DNA from: a virus
DNA length: 21,479 nucleotides
Strand: one strand, 5' to 3'
Virus record (IMG/VR): IMGVR_UViG_3300013014_000150
Location: 1-21,479 of that record
Of this stretch, positions 13,096 to 19,669 are shown one piece after another. The notes below the pieces were generated by a model. The model worked only from the letters and a program-made list of their open reading frames with translations. It was not told the DNA's origin and did not search any database. The stretch's first letter is position 1. Each line of letters opens with the position of its first letter. The translations under genes were made by a program, and so were the position numbers.

Positions 13096-13880
13096 TGGGT
13101 TATCATAAACGAATAAGCGAGGAAGAACAAATGTCTGAGAACGAATGGTTCTGGCAAAATGAAGAAGCGAAACTCGCAAACAAATTTGAATCTTATATAA
13201 ATCAACAACAAATAAACAACAACAACATGAGCATCATTGCCCAACAAACAAACAACGGCGGAGGACAAACAGTACCCGCAGGAACACACGTAGCGCGTTG
13301 CTACCAAATCATTCACATCGGCACAATCGTCGACACCTATCAAGGTGAAGAAAAGTTAGTAAACAAAGTTCGCCTGGTGTTTGAACTACCACTTGAAACC
13401 GCTGACTTCGGCAAAGGCGAACAACCGTTCTCAATTGGTCGCGACTTTACTTTATCAATGCACGAAAAAAGTGGGTTACGTGCCTTCGTTCAATCATGGC
13501 TCGGTAAGGCAATGTCCGATTCTGAAGCGTCTAAATTCGACATTGGTACTTTGCTCGGTAAAGAAGCAATGGTGTCCGTAATGCATCGCACAGCGAACAC
13601 AGGACGTACTTACGCAGACCTTAAAGGAGCTTCGCCACTTGCCAAAGGAATGACTTGCCCACCACAGGTGAACGCAGCGTTTCTTTTAGACTACGATTCT
13701 CAAGACTTCGACCTACGATTCAAGATGCTTCCAGAGTGGCTACAAAACAAAGTGAGTTCGTCTGCTGAGTTTAGTCAACGTTTAGATCGTGCAGCCGACC
13801 AAATCAACAAAGCGAAAGCAATGCTGGAACAAAGCGGTTTAGTTCAGTCAACGGACGACACGGACGATATGCCGTTCTAA
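13095..13880 (+). CDS. Phage ssDNA-binding protein (SSB-like), 217-261 aa
   Basis: The core (residues 45-190 or so: VPAGTHVARCYQIIHIGTIV, KVRLVFELP, SIGRDFTLSMHEKSGLRAFV, LLGKEAMVSVMHRT) matches an OB-fold-like family of phage ssDNA-binding proteins common in Bacteroidota phages. The C-terminus ends DDTDDMPF, the acidic-Pro-Phe tail by which SSBs bind partner proteins. It would coat ssDNA at the replication fork. The start is uncertain. The ATG at 13095 is coupled to the upstream gene, but a second ATG at 13227 begins the usual core and has an A/C-rich leader almost identical to that of the first early gene. The 44 extra residues are charged and end in a Gln/Asn stretch. A terminator-like hairpin follows. 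Confidence 0.8.
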   Translation: MGYHKRISEEEQMSENEWFWQNEEAKLANKFESYINQQQINNNNMSIIAQQTNNGGGQTVPAGTHVARCYQIIHIGTIVDTYQGEEKLVNKVRLVFELPLETADFGKGEQPFSIGRDFTLSMHEKSGLRAFVQSWLGKAMSDSEASKFDIGTLLGKEAMVSVMHRTANTGRTYADLKGASPLAKGMTCPPQVNAAFLLDYDSQDFDLRFKMLPEWLQNKVSSSAEFSQRLDRAADQINKAKAMLEQSGLVQSTDDTDDMPF

Positions 13881-13889
13881 ATCAATAAT

Positions 13890-13920
13890 GAGAGGGTTGA
13901 AATATACCCTCTCTAATTTT
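13890..13920 (+). terminator. Terminator-like hairpin after the SSB-like gene
   Basis: GAGAGGGT (13890-13897) pairs perfectly with ACCCTCTC (13906-13913) around an 8-nt loop and is followed by TAATTTT. It lies 9 nt after the SSB-like stop. The T tract is interrupted and short, so it may terminate only partly, allowing high SSB expression and reduced expression of later genes. Confidence 0.6.
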
Positions 13921-13933
13921 CAAAATCAAAACA

Positions 13934-14173
13934 ATGAATAAAGCAATCTATAAAACTCCGTTCGGTCGCCTTGTCAAGATAAACTTCAAGACAATGCAGA
14001 ACTTTAAGAACGTTCTTCGAATAAGCGATCCGACGGCACGACTTTACGTCACACATCCAGAGCGAATGAGAATCAAAGACTTCAACAACATTTGCCTTCA
14101 CACGGGACTTTCACGCGAAGAAGTGTTCAGCACCTTTACACCAACCAAATTAATAAACGAAGAAAATGACTAA
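13934..14173 (+). CDS. Small basic hypothetical protein, 79 aa
   Basis: The product starts MNKAIYKTPFGRLVKINFKT. It is basic in the first half and contains MRIKDFNNICLHTGLSREEV, which has the spacing of a helix-turn-helix (NICLHTGLSREEVFSTF). A DNA-binding role is possible, but I do not recognise a family. The ATG follows an A/C-rich leader after the hairpin. It overlaps the DnaA-like gene by 8 nt, which suggests coupling and a shared role in replication control (inference). Confidence 0.6.
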   Translation: MNKAIYKTPFGRLVKINFKTMQNFKNVLRISDPTARLYVTHPERMRIKDFNNICLHTGLSREEVFSTFTPTKLINEEND

Positions 14174-14699
14174 CGAGCAGATTAGACAAGAGATGATTGA
14201 CATGATTCCTTTCAGGCACATGGAACGCTTCGAAACATTGTGGATGATGCTAACGCCACGCTACGAACGATTGACGACGCAGCAAATAAAGATTCAACAG
14301 GAACTGGAGAACGAACGAGAAATGTTTTGGTCAGCACTTGAAGATATTACTTGCAGCGTTCTTGGAATACCTTCGCAGCAATTGTACACACCAACAAGAC
14401 GACGCGAAATAGTAACGGCACGTCAAGTGATATTCTTTCTTATACGTCCTTGCTATCTTCAGAGTTATGAAAGTATCGGGAAGCACTACGGCAAGGATCA
14501 CGCGACAGTAATGCACGGAGTCAAACAAGTAAGTTGGCAAATTGAGTGTGACAGGAACTACGCAGCCAACGTCGAAAGAATCTGTTACATCTTAAATGAT
14601 ATGGGTTATGCTAAACCTATGAAATTTTATACTAAATTTGTTGAACACTTAGAACATCAAAAAGAAATCAAACTTAAAAAACAACTAAAAAGAAAATGA
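14166..14699 (+). CDS. DnaA domain IV-like DNA-binding protein, 177 aa
   Basis: Residues 58-140 match the C-terminal DNA-binding domain of DnaA. ITCSVLGIPSQQLYTPTRRR leads into REIVTARQVIFFLIR, then YESIGKHYGKDHATVMHGVK with the DnaA signature GKDHATVMHG at 109-118. There is no AAA+ ATPase part, so it is not a full initiator. The first 55 or so residues are helical and acidic, and the C-terminus is Lys-rich. It may bind DnaA boxes at a phage or host origin, or recruit other replication proteins; both are inferences. It is packed between the 79-aa and 67-aa genes by short overlaps. Confidence 0.85.
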   Translation: MTNEQIRQEMIDMIPFRHMERFETLWMMLTPRYERLTTQQIKIQQELENEREMFWSALEDITCSVLGIPSQQLYTPTRRREIVTARQVIFFLIRPCYLQSYESIGKHYGKDHATVMHGVKQVSWQIECDRNYAANVERICYILNDMGYAKPMKFYTKFVEHLEHQKEIKLKKQLKRK

Positions 14700-14899
14700 A
14701 ATCAGAATTAATCTTTTGCCCAACGTGCGAAAGCGCGGAACTTGACGAACGCGTGAACGCCGTTCTTCATGACCAAAAACTTAAAACCTACGAGGAAGCC
14801 TACGAGCTAATCGACGACGATGGAGAAATAAAAAAATGTTTCGATTGTCAAGACTGGGACGATGCAGACGACGACGCAAAAGGTGAAGGTTGGGACTAA
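14696..14899 (+). CDS. Small acidic zinc-ribbon-like protein, 67 aa
   Basis: The product starts MKSELIFCPTCESAELDERV, contains a second pair CFDCQDWDDADDD and ends very acidic. The two C-x2-C pairs, about 40 residues apart, are the layout of a zinc ribbon with a helical insertion. No family is recognised. The ATG overlaps the TGA of the DnaA-like gene (ATGA). The strong negative charge could mimic DNA or bind a basic protein, which is speculation. Confidence 0.65.
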   Translation: MKSELIFCPTCESAELDERVNAVLHDQKLKTYEEAYELIDDDGEIKKCFDCQDWDDADDDAKGEGWD

Positions 14900-14907
14900 C
14901 TAAAACT

Positions 14908-15777
14908 ATGAAAACAGTAAATTCAATTAGTGGTGGAATGACAAGCGCATATATTGCAGCTCATTACCCAGCAGACTTTAATCAATTTGCCCTTGTGCGC
15001 ACAAATGATAAGACTTGCATTTTTCCAGATGAAAAAATTAGACAGGTTGTATCAGATAAAATTGGTAGAGAATTTATAGGCACTCTTGAAAATGATATGA
15101 TTGTTTATACTATTTTAGACCTTGAACAATTTATAGGTAAAGAAATTCATTGGCTAACAGGAGAGGCATTTGAAGATATTATTAGAAAAAGAAAAACATT
15201 ACCAAATGTTCAGCAAAGATTTTGTACTTCTGATATGAAAATACTTCCTATGAAAAAATTTTGGTATGAATTTATAAATGAGCCAATAGAAACAAGAATA
15301 GGATTTAGAGCAAATGAACAAGGTAGAGCCAAGTCAATGATTGAAAGATGTCAAGAAGACGGTTTTATGTATGAAAAATTTATTGTTGGAAAATCTGAAA
15401 ATGGTAGAAATCAATGGAAACAATTAAAATGGCAAAAACCAAAATTTCCCTTGATTGATTCTGGAACATTTAAAGATGAAATAGAATTTTTTTGGAAAGA
15501 TAAACCTGTTCGTTTTGCTTGGAAGAATAATTGCGTAGGTTGTTTTCATAATAATTGCATGTTATTAAAACACACGTCCAATAGAGATCCTATTAAATAC
15601 GAATGGTTTGCAAAAATAGAAAGAGAAATTCAACAAAATAAAAAAAATAAGAACGAAAAATTTTTTACATTTTTATCTAACGGAATGACATACGACGAAA
15701 TAAAAAATCACAAACTTCAATTAGATTTATTTGATACTGATTTTAACGAATGTGATTCTGGATATTGTGGATTATGA
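14908..15777 (+). CDS. PAPS reductase-like (PP-loop) protein, 289 aa
   Basis: The N-terminus MKTVNSISGGMTSAYIAAHY contains the PP-loop SGGMTS (residues 8-13) of the adenine-nucleotide alpha hydrolase fold, shared by PAPS reductases, DndC and related enzymes. QRFCTSDMKILPMKKFW (103-119) is the conserved R-x-C-T-x-x-x-K segment of phage PAPS-reductase-like proteins. Later Cys residues (209, 212, 217 in NNCVGCFHNNC, and 282 and 287) could bind an Fe-S cluster or zinc. The reaction is unknown; sulfur metabolism and nucleic-acid modification are both possible. The frame opens at 14890, but the ATG at 14908 begins the conserved part. The gene is much more AT-rich than its neighbours, as if acquired separately, and overlaps the next small gene by ATGA. 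Confidence 0.75.
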   Translation: MKTVNSISGGMTSAYIAAHYPADFNQFALVRTNDKTCIFPDEKIRQVVSDKIGREFIGTLENDMIVYTILDLEQFIGKEIHWLTGEAFEDIIRKRKTLPNVQQRFCTSDMKILPMKKFWYEFINEPIETRIGFRANEQGRAKSMIERCQEDGFMYEKFIVGKSENGRNQWKQLKWQKPKFPLIDSGTFKDEIEFFWKDKPVRFAWKNNCVGCFHNNCMLLKHTSNRDPIKYEWFAKIEREIQQNKKNKNEKFFTFLSNGMTYDEIKNHKLQLDLFDTDFNECDSGYCGL

Positions 15778-15914
15778 AAAAGACATTATTACAAATCTTT
15801 GAAGAAAATAATTTGTTAGATTCGCCAGAAACAGAAAATCTAATAAACAAAATTAACGAACTAATAAAAAATGATGCTAATACTACAACTCAAAAAGAGA
15901 ATCGAGATTCTTGA
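15774..15914 (+). CDS. Small hypothetical protein, 46 aa
   Basis: The product starts MKKTLLQIFEENNLLDSPET and is an acidic helix (ENLINKINELIKNDANTTTQ). The ATG overlaps the stop of the PAPS-reductase-like gene (ATGA), and the composition is equally AT-rich, so it may have moved in with it. It overlaps the start of the next gene by 44 nt in another frame. Evidence is limited to the start junction and reasonable composition. Confidence 0.5.
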   Translation: MKKTLLQIFEENNLLDSPETENLINKINELIKNDANTTTQKENRDS

Positions 15915-16293
15915 AGCGCAAATGAAGGAACAGGAACAAAAGATAAACGACATACTTATTCGCTTGTCCGTTCCAAACGCACCAACGCTAATAGCAAAAG
16001 AAAAGAAGTCGCCATTTAAGAAACCAACCGTTGTTGAAATATACGACTACGCCTGTGAAAAGTTAAGCGACAAAGACGCGCTTGCATTTACCGAGAAATT
16101 CCACGCGCATTACGAAGCGAATGGTTGGAAGGTCGGACGCAACCAGATGAAAGACTGGAAAGCTGCCGTTCGGAAGTGGGATTTAAGTACATTCGTAACT
16201 ACAAACCAAAACACTAAAATCAAAAATGGAAAATTCGATTCAGACGCTGCGCAGCGCATCTACAACGACGCTCACAACTACACAAAGGATTGA
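15871..16293 (+). CDS. Coiled-coil protein with replication-protein-like C-terminus, 140 aa
   Basis: Residues 3-35 form a coiled coil (LQLKKRIEILEAQMKEQEQK). After a Lys-rich linker the sequence KKPTVVEIYDYACEKLSDKD ... HYEANGWKVGRNQMKDWKAA (about 50-105) is a pattern found at the C-terminus of phage replication initiators and helicase-loader-type proteins: KPT-x-E-(I/V) ... YxxxGWKVG-x-x-MKDWKAAVR-x-W. It is probably a DNA-binding or protein-contact module of the phage replisome. Two Met codons start it (15871 or 15874). It overlaps the following gene by 68 nt, which is long for this genome. Confidence 0.7.
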   Translation: MMLILQLKKRIEILEAQMKEQEQKINDILIRLSVPNAPTLIAKEKKSPFKKPTVVEIYDYACEKLSDKDALAFTEKFHAHYEANGWKVGRNQMKDWKAAVRKWDLSTFVTTNQNTKIKNGKFDSDAAQRIYNDAHNYTKD

Positions 16294-16981
16294 TCGTGCA
16301 GAGCGTGAAAGCGCGTTCGTTGCCGACTACGAACTACCTGCGTTCGTAAAGTTATGTTCTAAGGTGTGCGCTATGTACGGCATCGCGCTTCCTGAAGCGC
16401 AACTACTCCAGATGCTTCACGAGTTCATAGGGAAGCACTTTCGTTGGGTGACGTTTGAACACTTCAATTTAGCCTTTGAATTGAACGCAGCAAATGAACT
16501 GTCAAAGAAATGCGAACACTTCGGAGCGTTTAGCGTAGTGTTTATTGGTGACGTACTTACTCACTACAAACCACACCGCGACAAAGCAAATCTACAAATT
16601 CAGAGAGAAATAGCGGAAGCAAAAGAGGAACAATCTAAACAACTAAAAGAAAAAGAAATGGCTATTAATGACGACAGCTGGCGCAGAATGTTTGCCGAAG
16701 ATTTGCACAACTTTAAGAAAGGAAAATACACGGTCATTGAGATTCGGGCGGTGTCGCTTATGCGGTGGCTCGAAGAAAGCAAACAGATAAACGCTGACAC
16801 CTTCACGGAAGAAGAATACAGGTTGTGCAAAGCAAACGCGAAGAAGAACATTTACTTTGAACAACAGCTCGTTCAATCAATGGTTGAGCGAATGAGCGAC
16901 AGGAAAAGAATGTTGCTCAAAGAATCAATTCGCTTTGAAGGAATGCGTGAGTTGTACAAATTATACTTGTCCAAGCAATGA
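16226..16981 (+). CDS. Probable replication-associated protein, 251 aa
   Basis: The product starts MENSIQTLRSASTTTLTTTQ. A helical domain follows (LPAFVKLCSKVCAMYGIALP, LLQMLHEFIGKHFRWVTFEH, FNLAFELNAANE), then FGAFSVVFIGDVLTHYKPHR, a long charged coiled-coil-like helix (IQREIAEAKEEQSKQLKEKE) and a basic helical end. I recall similar proteins next to the KPT/GWKVG-type gene in Bacteroidota phages, probably serving in replication initiation or helicase loading; no catalytic motif is visible. The ATG lies inside the preceding gene but has the usual A-rich leader; no later ATG would keep the conserved start. It ends in an ATGA overlap with the methyltransferase. Confidence 0.55.
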   Translation: MENSIQTLRSASTTTLTTTQRIDRAERESAFVADYELPAFVKLCSKVCAMYGIALPEAQLLQMLHEFIGKHFRWVTFEHFNLAFELNAANELSKKCEHFGAFSVVFIGDVLTHYKPHRDKANLQIQREIAEAKEEQSKQLKEKEMAINDDSWRRMFAEDLHNFKKGKYTVIEIRAVSLMRWLEESKQINADTFTEEEYRLCKANAKKNIYFEQQLVQSMVERMSDRKRMLLKESIRFEGMRELYKLYLSKQ

Positions 16982-17967
16982 ATCACGGATCGTTGTTCAG
17001 CGGAATAGGTGGCTTTGACTTGGCTGCCGAATGGATGGGTTGGAACAACACGTTTCATTGTGAATGGATGCCTTTCCCACGCAAAGTTTTAAGTCATTAT
17101 TTTCCAAACTCAATCAGTTATGAAGACATCACAAAGACAGATTTCTCTATTCACAGAGGAACAATTGACATACTCACAGGAGGCTTCCCATGCCAACCAT
17201 ACTCAAGCGCAGGAAAGCGACTTGGGAAAGAGGACGAGCGACACCTCTGGCCGCATATGCTCAGAGTCATTTCAGAAATTAAACCAACCTACGTCGTGGG
17301 CGAGAACGTTCGTGGACTTACTAATTGGAACGGGGGAGTGGTCTTCGAAGAAGTGTGTACTGACTTGGAAAATCAAGGGTACACCGTACAACCGATATTA
17401 TTGCCAGCTTGTTCCGTCGGTGCGCCACACCGCAGAGATAGAGTTTGGTTTGTTGCCTACTCCAATGGCGCAATGTTTCGAACAGAAAAATACGGAAGCA
17501 TACGATGCGAGAATGGAGAGAGTGAAAGCAAAGGGGCACAAGGAATTTACAATGCCGTTAGATCAAATGGCAATTCGGGGATTACTTCCAACTCCAATAG
17601 CAGGAGATTGGAAAGGTCAGAAGAGGTCAGACGGAACAGCATCAATGCTGAGTGGGAAAGCCAGTTTGGGATTACTTCCGATTCCGACGGTATTCGACAG
17701 CACGAACGCGAGTGCGACAATGAAGAGCAGCCAAGTGAAAGAAGGTTCAATGCATTCAATGACATTAACAAGACTCTTAAATACTGGAACAACTTCCCAA
17801 CTCAATCCCCGATTTGTGGCGGAGATGATGGGCTTCCCACCGAACTGGACGGAATTACCTTTCCTAAATGGCGACAAGAATCTATAAAGGGATACGGAAA
17901 TGCTATCGTTCCGCAAGTTGCTTATGAGATTTTCAAGGTAATACAACGACTAAATGACACCATATAA
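16978..17967 (+). CDS. DNA (cytosine-5) methyltransferase, 329 aa
   Basis: All core motifs of C5 DNA methyltransferases are present. Motif I is GSLFSGIGGFDLA (4-16), binding S-adenosylmethionine. Motif IV is GGFPCQPYSSAGKR (68-81) with catalytic Cys72. Motif VI is GENVRGL (108-114), motif VIII is the region ending APHRRDRVWFVA (149-160), and motifs IX-X include SIKGYGNAIVPQVAYEIFKV near the end. The target-recognition part (161-290) is Ser/Asn/Glu-rich with repeated SNSN and SDSD stretches; a second ORF lies in the +1 frame exactly there. The enzyme would methylate phage DNA, plausibly against host restriction. The target sequence cannot be read from the gene. It overlaps the terminase start by 14 nt. 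Confidence 0.9.
   Translation: MNHGSLFSGIGGFDLAAEWMGWNNTFHCEWMPFPRKVLSHYFPNSISYEDITKTDFSIHRGTIDILTGGFPCQPYSSAGKRLGKEDERHLWPHMLRVISEIKPTYVVGENVRGLTNWNGGVVFEEVCTDLENQGYTVQPILLPACSVGAPHRRDRVWFVAYSNGAMFRTEKYGSIRCENGESESKGAQGIYNAVRSNGNSGITSNSNSRRLERSEEVRRNSINAEWESQFGITSDSDGIRQHERECDNEEQPSERRFNAFNDINKTLKYWNNFPTQSPICGGDDGLPTELDGITFPKWRQESIKGYGNAIVPQVAYEIFKVIQRLNDTI
17120..17887 (+). CDS. Long ORF inside the methyltransferase gene, +1 frame, 255 aa
   Basis: The ORF starts at an ATG at codon 48 of the methyltransferase and lies wholly inside it. It starts MKTSQRQISLFTEEQLTYSQ and includes WARTFVDLLIGTGEWSSKKC, VLTWKIKGTPYNRYYCQLVP, three LPTP/LPIP units (FGLLPTPMAQ, RGLLPTPIAGDW, LGLLPIPTVFD) and a C-terminus with SQLNPRFVAEMMGFPPNWTE. 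I recall proteins with this organisation (T-K-CVLTWKLKGTK, LLPTP, LNPRFV-EMMGFP) beside or overlapping C5 methyltransferases in Bacteroidota phages, so it may be a true dual-coding gene. The alternative is a passive by-product of the methyltransferase codon pattern. The LPTP units coincide with the SNSN/SDSD stretches of the other frame. Not proven as a protein. Confidence 0.5.
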   Translation: MKTSQRQISLFTEEQLTYSQEASHANHTQAQESDLGKRTSDTSGRICSESFQKLNQPTSWARTFVDLLIGTGEWSSKKCVLTWKIKGTPYNRYYCQLVPSVRHTAEIEFGLLPTPMAQCFEQKNTEAYDARMERVKAKGHKEFTMPLDQMAIRGLLPTPIAGDWKGQKRSDGTASMLSGKASLGLLPIPTVFDSTNASATMKSSQVKEGSMHSMTLTRLLNTGTTSQLNPRFVAEMMGFPPNWTELPFLNGDKNL

Positions 17968-19264
17968 ACCAACATACCTGCCGCGTCAAATTGAAGCGTT
18001 GAATTACTTGAACACCGACAGCATCGTGGAACAATTGTTATACGGTGGCGCGGCAGGGGGTGGGAAGACGAAGTTCGGTTGTATGTGGCAGATACAACGT
18101 CGTTTGAAGTACGCAGGGACGCGTTCTTTAATTGGACGTAGCAAATTAGATACGCTAAAAAAGACGACGTTAAACACGTTCTTTGAAACTGCTGAAGAAT
18201 TCGGATTGATAGCGAACAAACACTACACCTTCAACGGACAGTCCAACGTAATAAAATTCTTCAACGGAAGTGAGATAGTATTGAAAGACTTATTCGCGTA
18301 CCCTTCGGACGTTAACTTCAACAGTCTTGGTTCGTTAGAAATCACAGACTACTTCATTGACGAATGTTCTGAAGTAACCGCAAAGGCGGTCAGCATTGTT
18401 CATTCTCGATGCCGTTACAAGTTAAACGAGTTCGGGTTAATACCCAAAGGTTTCTTGTCCTGCAATCCTGCGAAGGGGTGGCTTTACAACGAGTTCTACA
18501 TGAAGAACAACAGGAACGAATTGCCTTCACACCGCGCATTCGTGCAAGCGTTACCGCAGGACAATCCGTTCCTTCCTGTTGCTTATATTGAATCTCTTAG
18601 AAGACTGCCTGAGTATGACCGCAAAAGACTTTTAGAAGGCAACTGGGAGTTCGACGACGACAGCGACAAACTCTTTCAAACGGAGAACCTACTTCGAATG
18701 TTTCGCAACGAAGTAATCAATGAAGGAAAGAAGTACATCACAGCCGACATAGCGCGATTCGGGAAGGATAGAACGATTATCTGTGTTTGGGAAGGTCTAA
18801 CTATCATTGACATAATTGAACTCAATAGAGCAGCAATTGACGAAGTAGTGAACAAGATTCGTGTTGTAATGAAAGACCACTCAATTCTTCTGCAAAATGT
18901 TATCGCGGATGAGGATGGCATCGGCGCGGGAGCGGTTGATTATTTGAAGTGCGTAGGATTTCAGAACGGATCTAAACCAAAGCACCCGCAATACCAAAAC
19001 TTAAAAAGCGAATGTTACTATAAGTTGGCGCAATACGTTGAAGAAAACAAGTTGACGATTCTATCCAGTACGCGCAAAGAACAAATCGTTCGTGAGTTGG
19101 AGATGATTAAGCGACATCGCGCAGACGTAGACGGAAAACTTATGGTAACACCGAAGGACGTAATCAAGAACCGCGAAGGAATAAGTCCCGACGTTGCCGA
19201 CGCTATAATGATGCGAATGTATTTCGAACTCAATCCAAGTTATGGACAATATGTTGTAGGATAA
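17954..19264 (+). CDS. terL: Terminase large subunit, 436 aa
   Basis: The packaging motor and nuclease of a tailed phage. The ATPase has a Walker A GGAAGGGKT (residues 31-39), a Walker B segment ITDYFIDE (130-137) and a coupling-type motif SCNPAKGW (169-176). The nuclease half has TADIARFGKDRT with Asp265, IADEDGIGAG with Asp319/Asp321, and SPDVADA with Asp413/Asp416, the acidic residues of the RNase H-like site. The length is slightly shorter than typical (450-600), but both domains appear complete. It overlaps the methyltransferase by 14 nt. It is on the plus strand while the tail genes are on the minus strand, and no portal or capsid gene follows it; a small subunit candidate lies about 8.5 kb away. 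Confidence 0.95.
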   Translation: MTPYKPTYLPRQIEALNYLNTDSIVEQLLYGGAAGGGKTKFGCMWQIQRRLKYAGTRSLIGRSKLDTLKKTTLNTFFETAEEFGLIANKHYTFNGQSNVIKFFNGSEIVLKDLFAYPSDVNFNSLGSLEITDYFIDECSEVTAKAVSIVHSRCRYKLNEFGLIPKGFLSCNPAKGWLYNEFYMKNNRNELPSHRAFVQALPQDNPFLPVAYIESLRRLPEYDRKRLLEGNWEFDDDSDKLFQTENLLRMFRNEVINEGKKYITADIARFGKDRTIICVWEGLTIIDIIELNRAAIDEVVNKIRVVMKDHSILLQNVIADEDGIGAGAVDYLKCVGFQNGSKPKHPQYQNLKSECYYKLAQYVEENKLTILSSTRKEQIVRELEMIKRHRADVDGKLMVTPKDVIKNREGISPDVADAIMMRMYFELNPSYGQYVVG

Positions 19265-19287
19265 AAATAATTTAATAATTTAGCATA

Positions 19288-19512
19288 ATGAAACAAACAC
19301 CACTTTATGAGACGCTCAAAATGACATACGAGCGCGAACGCGAAATCGTTAATTCAATAGCGACCTACTTTCAACAGGGAAAGATTCTTGGAGACATTCT
19401 TCTGGAACTTTCTCAACGCAAAGACTTAAACGCGAAAGAAAAAATATACTTAGCGTTAATGATTGGAACAATGATGACTAAAAACAAAGAAGATGGCGCA
19501 GAGCAAAACTAA
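19288..19512 (+). CDS. Small helical protein after the terminase, 74 aa
   Basis: The product starts MKQTPLYETLKMTYERERE and is a helical, charged protein (IATYFQQGKILGDILLELSQ, LALMIGTMMTKNKEDGAEQN). No family is recognised. It lies 23 nt after the terminase, separated by a stretch with the tandem repeat aataattt-aataattt, and overlaps the RHH-like gene by 20 nt. The overlap suggests coupled expression. A DNA-packaging or regulatory accessory role is possible by position only. Confidence 0.6.
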   Translation: MKQTPLYETLKMTYEREREIVNSIATYFQQGKILGDILLELSQRKDLNAKEKIYLALMIGTMMTKNKEDGAEQN

Positions 19513-19669
19513 GAAAGGAATTTGTGTTTACTTACACAAAGACCTGTGGAATGAGATTGACGAGAAGCGAGGTGAGAACAGTCGCAATATATTCCTGAGC
19601 GAAGCAATCCAGTTCTCAATGAAGTTTTATATTCCTGAATCTAAAGTAAAATTGACAGAACAAAAGTAG
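19493..19669 (+). CDS. Ribbon-helix-helix-like protein, 58 aa
   Basis: The product starts MAQSKTKKGICVYLHKDLWN and continues EIDEKRGENSRNIFLSEAIQ. This has the order of a small ribbon-helix-helix protein: a short strand with alternating residues (GICVYLH), a first helix (DLWNEIDEK), a turn with GENSRN and a second helix (IFLSEAIQF). Such proteins bind DNA as dimers and act as repressors. The last 18 residues extend the second helix. Its 3' end overlaps the convergent minus-strand gene by 29 nt, and a plus-strand terminator lies about 30 nt downstream. Regulation of the lysis or late genes is inference. Confidence 0.65.
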   Translation: MAQSKTKKGICVYLHKDLWNEIDEKRGENSRNIFLSEAIQFSMKFYIPESKVKLTEQK

